Shown here: piece after piece, positions 58,169 to 64,000 of the stretch | Layout: each line of letters opens with the position of its first letter | Numbering within the stretch: the first letter of the stretch is position 1 | Source: Polytrichum commune | Lineage: Eukaryota > Streptophyta > Polytrichopsida > Polytrichales > Polytrichaceae | Reading direction: 5' to 3' | DNA: 64,000 nt | NCBI GenBank assembly: GCA_950295325.1 | Contig: OX485805.1 | Span: forward strand, 12,560,501 to 12,624,500 | The notes under the pieces: model-generated | What the model saw: the letters and a program-made list of their open reading frames with translations, nothing else | Databases searched by the model: none | What the model was told of the DNA's origin: nothing | Translations under genes and position numbers: made by a program

Positions 58169-58502
58169 CACTCTAACCTCCATAATATCACGCCTATGGC
58201 AACTGAAGTGCACGTGATATTAAGGAGGTCTGCAATGTTAACATGGATGCATGATAATAGAGAATTAGTGTAGCATGTGGCATTACGGAATACCACAAAG
58301 TCGACATTAAAAAAAATGACAATGACGACACCGTGATGCGTGCGAGCGTGTGGTTTGAAGTTTTTGGTGGGTTATATTTAATGTCAACATTTGTGACATA
58401 TCAAAGGGAAACGTGATAACATGGAGGTAGATGTAAACCGAGCACACCAATTCCTTGGTGTTTCAAGATATGAGGGAGGGAGTGACATTATAGAGGGTAG
58501 TG
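58169..58502. mobile_element. pogo/Emigrant-like MITE (334 bp)
   Basis: Left CACTCTAACCTCCATAATAT and right (reverse-complemented) CACTACCCTCTATAATGTC form a TIR of about 22 bp with some mismatches. Both ends abut TA (58,167-58,168 and 58,503-58,504). The CCTC(C/T)ATAAT core is the same as in the element at 18,573. No ORF. It sits at the edge of the DUF1677 upstream region. Confidence 0.75.
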
Positions 58503-58539
58503 TAACAAAAGTTAGGGTGTGAACTAGTTTATTCATTGG

Positions 58540-58960
58540 GCCCATGTTACAATGTATGATTGATTTAGTGTGACCCACACTAAGTAGTCATCATGAACTC
58601 GTATAAATGAACTTGCAATCACTAGGTGATCACCAATGAAGGGGGCATGGGACATACAATGCTATTGGTGCTTACTAGGTAGGTTGTGAAGGTCACTCTA
58701 AGCAACTTGGCACATCAATTTTTGATATCGCAAATATAGAGTGTAGTGTACTATGGTTTGGTTCCACTTGACGATTTGTTATCCTTGTCTAGATTGAAGG
58801 TACAATAAAATAATGGGGAGGGGGGGGGCCTAGTGTCTCACTTGGTGAGTGCCTTTGATAGTTTGGGTTTGATGAAGGAGTAGAATAGGATTATCAACTT
58901 GGGCTCCTATGACACTATTCTAGGTGATAAGCATGTTCTCAAAACATTGTTTAAAATTTG
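58540..58960 (+). repeat. Dispersed repeat family R, copy A
   Basis: Shares with copies B, C and D the blocks GTGTGACCCACACTA, CTTGCAATCACTAG, GCATGGGACA, GAAGGTCACTCTAA, GCACATCAATTTTT and CTTGTCTAGATTGAAGGTAC. At the matching position the hAT-like element of copy B is missing here, so it is an empty-site control. Non-coding. Confidence 0.75.
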
Positions 58961-59059
58961 AGCAAAGTTTTCACACAACACTTTTCTATTAGATGCATAT
59001 GATGTCTTACGTCAAAGTGTGTTGTTCGACATCTCATCATGTTTTGTTGGTTGGATTTG

Positions 59060-59870
59060 GAGAACTTCCCATGGAATTATATGCTCTTCGGATAGGTTTT
59101 GGGTTTTCAAGAACGGTTTGGCCCCTCCTCTTGGTTAGTTAGTCCAGCAACCTCACTTTCCCAACATCTTGCTAAACAAGGATTTGACACATGGTACAAA
59201 GTGATAACCATGTGGAAGGCATCATAAGGTCTATCTCATTGGGAAACCGATGACAACCCTACAACATCAAAAATCACATTTGATGATTTCAAGGAGGTTT
59301 TTTCTTGCTAAAAAAGTGGAACTCTTTCCATCTCTTGGGTAAGAAACTAGATTACCTCCAGCTCAAGGATTTTCTCAAATAGAAATGTTAATTGCACTTG
59401 AAGCAACCATTGATACCACTGCAATGCAAGATCGTTGATGCAAGAACATTGAATCATAGACTTTGCCATTGAAACTAGATGGTAATTGAATATCCCTATG
59501 TCTAGAGATAATAAGCTATGCCACTTTTCCTCTTAAAATGCAGTCAAACTGAGGCACACTTTGTGTTGGAGCGTTCCATGTATACCTCCATTAAAGATGG
59601 ATTTCAATCACTATTTGAGAATGTTGTATTAGGGAGTCTCGAGTCTTTCTTTCAATTGGACCATCAACACGACATTAGCCTCTATGTCGTTGAGGTTACC
59701 ACACTTTGCACTCTAGGGAATTAGCCAGTTTGACACCATCACGACGTACTTTTAGTCCCATATAATCCTTTTGGCTTCCCGGACTTTAAAATAAATTTCA
59801 CTTTATTAATTGGAGCCTCCACAAAATCTCATGTATCGCTTTCAAAAAAATAGCATTTCACTTACGATAT
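59060..59870 (+). pseudogene. Second LINE family: C-terminal ORF2 remnant
   Basis: Translated across several stops the + strand gives TSKITFDDFKEV at about 59,270 and then MSRDNKLCHF (about 59,500), EAHFVLE (59,550) and DGFQSLFENVVLGSLESFFQ with LDHQHDISLY in the 59,518-59,724 open stretch. Together with the 43,472-43,690 fragment (RDNRLCHFCSHNVV, EVHFVLECP) this defines the end of a LINE ORF2 protein with a terminal Cys/His motif. No RT or RNase H motifs remain. Disabled. Confidence 0.6.
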
Positions 59871-59874
59871 ACCT

Positions 59875-60590
59875 ACGATTTGGTTTAACCCACACTATGT
59901 GTTCACGAACGAGTAGCCTTTATAATTTTGCAATCATGGGTTGGCAACAAAAGGATAGCATGGGACATTGTTGCTAAAGGTTAAGTCATGAAGGCCGCCT
60001 GTAACTTTAATCAACATGACACATCAATTTTGTTCCCATGCTAAATCATATATATAATGTACACGGGGAGGTCACTTCATTGTCAAGTTGAACACCACAT
60101 GGGAATAAAGTTTGCTACCCCTATATTACATGCCATAGATAATTTTAAAATGTATGATATTTTTTCTACATATACATAACCATTGAAAGTATCTTTTATA
60201 TTTTTTGAAAATTTTAATCATGTTCATTTTTGTATAAACTATTTTATCTCAATTCTATGTCATTCTAGTTAGAAACGGTAAATTTAAAAAAGAAAAAAGA
60301 AATCATCAAATTTAGTTACCATTTTTTACTATGTAATAGGTATCATGTATATCTACGCATGAATTTTTTTTGATAAAAATCTGACCCATTTTGGTGATGT
60401 TTTATGTAAAAAGTAGGATTTTTTACATGTAAAGTGTTCGCATGTGGTTGTTCAACTTTATAATGAAGTGACCACCCCGTGACAATGTAGCACGCTTGGG
60501 GTTTGGTCTCACTTGATGGTTGTGATCTTTGTCAATATTGAAGGTACAATCTAAATAGTCAAGAGCAACCTTTTTTGGGGGGTATTTTGA
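59875..60590 (+). repeat. Dispersed repeat family R, copy B (split by a hAT-like MITE)
   Basis: Copy B has AACCCACACTATG, GCATGGGACATTGTTGCT, TGACACATCAATTTTG on the left and GGTTTGGTCTCACTTGATGG, TTGAAGGTACAATCT on the right of the MITE at 60,062-60,481. The two halves rejoin onto copy A when the MITE is ignored. Confidence 0.75.
60062..60481. mobile_element. hAT-like MITE (420 bp) with 8-bp target duplication
   Basis: Left CACGGGGAGGTCACTTCATT and right (reverse-complemented) CACGGGGTGGTCACTTCATT continue through AAGTTGAACA..CCACATG, a TIR of about 42 bp. The eight bases outside are ATAATGTA (60,054-60,061) and ACAATGTA (60,482-60,489), 7 of 8 identical. Short CA-starting TIRs with 8-bp duplications suggest the hAT superfamily. 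No transposase inside. A reverse-oriented partner is at 35,857-36,116. Confidence 0.85.
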
Positions 60591-62009
60591 ATATTGATTG
60601 GTTGGCTTTAGGCAACCACTGATTGTGGCATATGTGGCTATGTGGCTATGACAAACATGTTTATGTAGTGTATATTGAAAAAATATCTCAATGTTTTCAC
60701 AAAGTGGCTTTACACAATGAAATCAAGATAAAAATATATGGAAAAATTTAAAATCAAAGAGTAGTAGCCATATGTGATACATGAATTGTTTGAGTTTAAA
60801 AAGGGCTATGAGGGCCTAAAGCCAAACCTCAAATTGGCTAAAAACATGGGTTTTCTTTCAGAGTTGGCCTCGGTTGTGGCGACCAGTGATAAGCACCTCC
60901 ACTTTCTAAGTTACAACAATTCAAACATAAAACCTAAAATTCACATCACACCATACTTTTTTTTTGATGGCTACAAGGGGCCACATAGCCAAAATAAAAA
61001 TTGGTTGCCACAAAAAACGTATGTTGAAATACCCAAGTACACATAGAGGCAAAAGCCAAAATGCCCCCCCCAAAAAGGTTGCATCGCACATTTTGCACCT
61101 GCATTTTGCAATCTTTGATCAAAGCACATACTCAAGAGTCAAATCCATACTCAAAGCCATATTTAAAGCATATGAACCACACTTCGCAACCATAACTACC
61201 ATCTGAACCATAATCTGTAGCTATAACAAGCATATGAACCATACTTTGCAACTACGACAAGCATTTGAACAACACTATGTAGCCACAACAAACATCCAAA
61301 CCTCAACCACAATCAAAGACCCATGGAGGTGCATCTCAGCATGACAACCCAATGTCCTTGAGCCAATGCTACTCATCATCGAGAATTAGAGGGATTTGGA
61401 ATAAAACTTGGAAATTGAACCACCTGAAGCTCCTGCAAAAAAAAACATCATGCAAGCGAGTTGAATGTAGAATATCTACAACTGTACGCATGGCAATTGC
61501 TGACCATTCCCCCCACTCCTCTTTGACATGAAGAGCACATGTACAAACACCACTTCCAATAATGAACACTTGGCAAGTTAGATTAGGGGAGTAATCAACA
61601 AATAGACTAGTCATTAATTACGACCTTCAAGCACTACGGTTTAGGAGCCAATGCACATCCATCTTGGGCAATGAAGCATATTGGTGCAACCAAAGGCGAT
61701 GAAGAGCTTAGGGAAGGGGGAAGTGGACATGGGAAAAACCACATGTGGCGATGGAACTAGAATCCGTTGGCTGGTGTGATCCTTTGTTGGTAGACTGAAG
61801 GGGAGGTGGGTAGATGTGAGAGGACAGGTAGTGCCTCACCCTTAATGGAGGCCAATACTCATGGCACGTTGTGGCCTTAGACATGTGGTAGCCATAGTGA
61901 CTATGGCCCTTGTCTCTGTGTGAACCCATGTATGTCAACATAGGTTTTTCGTGGCAACCTAATTTGTTTTTCTATGTGGCCCCTTCTAGCCCTCAAAAGA
62001 AGGGTTGGT
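60591..62009. other. Non-coding spacer with low-complexity duplications
   Basis: No gene is recognised. About 61,130-61,310 repeats AGCATATGAACCA-like and CAACTACGACAAGCAT-like units with irregular spacing. A 90-codon ORF at 60,774-61,046 has no known domain. Confidence 0.35.
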
Positions 62010-62400
62010 CAAGAGGCTCTAGGGTCTCACTAGGATAATGCAATAGATTAGTTTTGCCACCCATCATTTGGATTTGATGGAGGAGAAAAACTAGTTTTTT
62101 ATTAGTCAGGCTCCCACTACACCACGTATACATTTGAATTGGTGTGACCCACACCAATGTCTAGGTTTACATCCTCAACCCCGTGAACAATCTTGCAATC
62201 ACTAGTAGCACAAACCACTTGCTACTACAAGACAATTCATGAAAGCCACTCTAATTAGCATAGCACATTAAATGTAATGCCACACTAGATCAAATGAATT
62301 ATCGCATCTTGCTTGGACTTGGCTTCACAATTGCGACCCTTGTCTAGATTAGAATGTGCGATCCAACTATCACGAGGCTCTAGTGCCTCACCGAGCAAGT
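62010..62400 (+). repeat. Dispersed repeat family R, copy C
   Basis: Contains GAGGCTCTAGGGTCTCAC, GTGTGACCCACACCAATG, CTTGCAATCACTAG, CATGAAAGCCACTCTAA, TAGCATAGCACATTAA and CCTTGTCTAGATTAGAATG. It is followed directly by copy D, giving a tandem pair with a period of about 370 bp. Confidence 0.75.
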
Positions 62401-62724
62401 TAGTTTGTCTTGCTTCTCTAACAGTTCACACTCAATGGAGAAGAACGACTTTCAAAATCGAGGACCCACTACACTAGACATTGGAGTTAGTGTGACCTAC
62501 ACTAGGTGTTGAGCATCAACATGTAAACAATCTCACAATCGCTAAGTGGCACCCCAGAAGGCCTGAAGGGCTGCGAAGACTAGGGCCTTTTATTTTCTCC
62601 TGCACCAAAAGTCTAAACAATGGCTAAGGCACCCAGAGAAAGTAGCATGGGACACTTGTTGCTTAGTGAACAACTCTCTCTTAACTGGGGACACCAATTG
62701 TAATGCCCCACTAAATCTATCATA
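62380..62724 (+). repeat. Dispersed repeat family R, copy D (cut by a pogo-like element)
   Basis: Contains GAGGCTCTAGTGCCTCAC, AGTGTGACCTACACTAGGTG, CTCACAATCGCTAAG, GCATGGGACACTTGTTGC and ACCAATTGTAATGCCCCACT. The match stops at the TA where the element at 62,727 starts. Confidence 0.7.
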
Positions 62725-62726
62725 TA

Positions 62727-63384
62727 CAGTAATCTCTTACTTAAGTACGCATTTTGAACCGGAGCCGTTGGTGTGCACTTAGTTGGTAGGTGCATACTTT
62801 ACTCATATCATTTTCTAGACCCTCTGATTCGATGAATCGCAATGGGAAACGAATCAAACCTGAGGTAACCCTCTTGACTGAAGCCCAACGATGTGACATC
62901 ATAAGAAATAAGCGGTTTTTAAAATATCGATGACGCAAACAACAAAGAATTTTGTGTTGCTATGCTGGAAGACGTTGATGAAGTTCTGGAAACAATGCAA
63001 ATTGGAAGAAGGACCACCTATCGATGACAAAATCCAGCTATCGAGACATTTGGTGAATTTGAAAGTGCTACCGACTTCAAAGGCTTTGAAGCCCTATACA
63101 ACACTGTCCTCCACACCGACGACCAATTGCTTTGCTCTGATGTTCAAACGGAAGCTAGATAGATGTATGATGATCTGCGATGATCGTTTGAGATGTTTCA
63201 ACGAAACGTTAACAAACTAACATCAAATGTCAAGCGTAAAAAGTCCATGCGTTCGCAGCAAATGACTCTGCATGACATGTTCAAACAATAAATTATGAAC
63301 CTTGATTTTTGTCAAAAAAAATTGCGCACCTAATCGGGATGCGTACTTAGATGGGTGCGTACTTAATTAAGCAGGAGATTACTG
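62727..63384 (+). mobile_element. pogo/Tigger-like element with internal deletion (658 bp)
   Basis: Termini CAGTAATCTCTTACTTAAGT and (reverse-complemented) CAGTAATCTCCTGCTTAATT form a TIR of about 25 bp ending in GTACGCA; TA flanks both ends (62,725-62,726 and 63,385-63,386). Inside, the + strand retains two pieces of a transposase-like protein. At about 62,838-62,935 is a basic/helix-turn-helix-like start (GKRIKPEVTLLTEAQRCDII). At about 63,090-63,290 is a C-terminal piece ending RSQQMTLHDMFKQ and a stop, resembling the conserved end of Tigger-type transposases. The DDE core is missing, so it is a deletion derivative. The protein assignment is weaker than the TIR evidence. Confidence 0.75.
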
Positions 63385-63611
63385 TACCGTACGTTAAGGG
63401 CAGCTTCGGCACAAAATAATTCTAAAAATAGACGCCGAAAATTTTAGAAAATTATTGACATTTTTTGCCGAATATAAAATTAATTAATTTTCAAAATTGC
63501 CGAAAAGCAAGAAATTTTTACTTCTCACTAGAATTTTACTTACACTGGAAGCATATATGAACTCTAAAGGAGAGAAGGTGCTCCTTTTGTAATCAAGCTC
63601 ACTTACATTAG

Positions 63612-64000
63612 TCCACAAAGAATATGGGTTAAGAAGTAGCAAGACTCTAAGTGAGGCTTTTCAAATGTGTTGTACACAATTTTTTGGAGTCCAATTGAGC
63701 ATAGAAGATGAAGTTTTATAGAATTTTGTCCAACTAACAAAAGTTGAGAAATCAAGTAATCTTCCACCCCCAACAAGTTTTGTGTCAAAATAAGTCTTTA
63801 TGCAAAAGATATGGACAAAACATTGCAGCTGTGTAAAGATCAAAAAATTAAAATGCGTTCATAACAGTTTTTCGGAGCTCATTTGTGCATAGAAGATCAA
63901 CTTTCTTGGAAATTTATTGCTCTAAGAAAAGTTTAGAAATCAAGTAATCTTCCACCTCCAACAAGTTTTGTGTCAAAATAAGTCTTTATGCGAAAGATAT
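63612..64000 (+). repeat. 188-bp tandem repeat running off the window end
   Basis: TGTCAAAATAAGTCTTTATG occurs at 63,783 and 63,971, and GAAATCAAGTAATCTTCCAC precedes each at the same distance, a period of about 188 bp. Two copies are visible, each about 75-80 % alike by eye; the array probably continues beyond 64,000. No coding sequence. Confidence 0.85.

Noticed and set aside
1-64000. LTR retrotransposons
   Set aside because: No gag-pol motifs, primer-binding site or paired LTRs were seen, although such elements are common in plants.

Overview
The window reads as nuclear DNA of a land plant. Evidence: an intron-containing ALA-type P4-ATPase with plant-style GT/AG introns, a plant-specific DUF1677 gene, a fragment of an eIF2-beta gene, plant-type PIF/Harbinger elements with a Myb/trihelix partner gene, pogo/Emigrant-like MITEs and tRNA-derived SINE-like insertions. 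Introns are short (149-910 bp) and intergenic DNA is AT-rich and full of decayed transposons. A non-seed plant is possible, but nothing here decides the species.

Only two loci look like ordinary host genes. (1) A seven-exon phospholipid flippase on the + strand, 22,554-29,241; its exons join in frame with all P4-ATPase catalytic motifs. It is preceded by about 1.4 kb of less AT-rich promoter/leader sequence. (2) A DUF1677 zinc-knuckle-like gene on the - strand, 56,546-57,076, in a less AT-rich block (about 53.6-58.1 kb). A three-exon fragment of eIF2-beta (32,112-32,826) is a truncated duplicate.

The rest is mobile DNA, much of it nested. 0-4 kb: a TIR element with internal duplication and pogo-like debris. 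4-11 kb: a 5'-truncated RNase H-bearing LINE (- strand) carrying a 445-bp Harbinger MITE. 11-17.3 kb: a SINE-like insertion with a 15-bp target duplication, a second Harbinger MITE, two further LINE 3' fragments, and an 817-bp TIR element. 18.6-19.1 kb: a pogo/Emigrant-like MITE. 30.5-36.9 kb: a TIR MITE, the eIF2-beta fragment, a 179-bp tandem repeat and a Tourist-like MITE. 37.5-40.3 kb: a decayed Harbinger. 43,990-47,606: a nearly complete Harbinger with matching TIRs and a TCA target duplication, two convergent genes and a nested SINE-like insertion. 58.2-63.4 kb: two more pogo-like elements, a hAT-like MITE and four copies of one dispersed repeat. The window ends inside a 188-bp tandem repeat.

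The most informative observations are: the Harbinger element and the two MITEs apparently derived from it; its transposase, an otherwise open frame broken by four TGA codons, at least two at sites of conserved tryptophan; older repeat copies that serve as empty-site controls for two insertions; and the truncated eIF2-beta copy with all its splice sites. I did not find a convincing novel multi-gene system.
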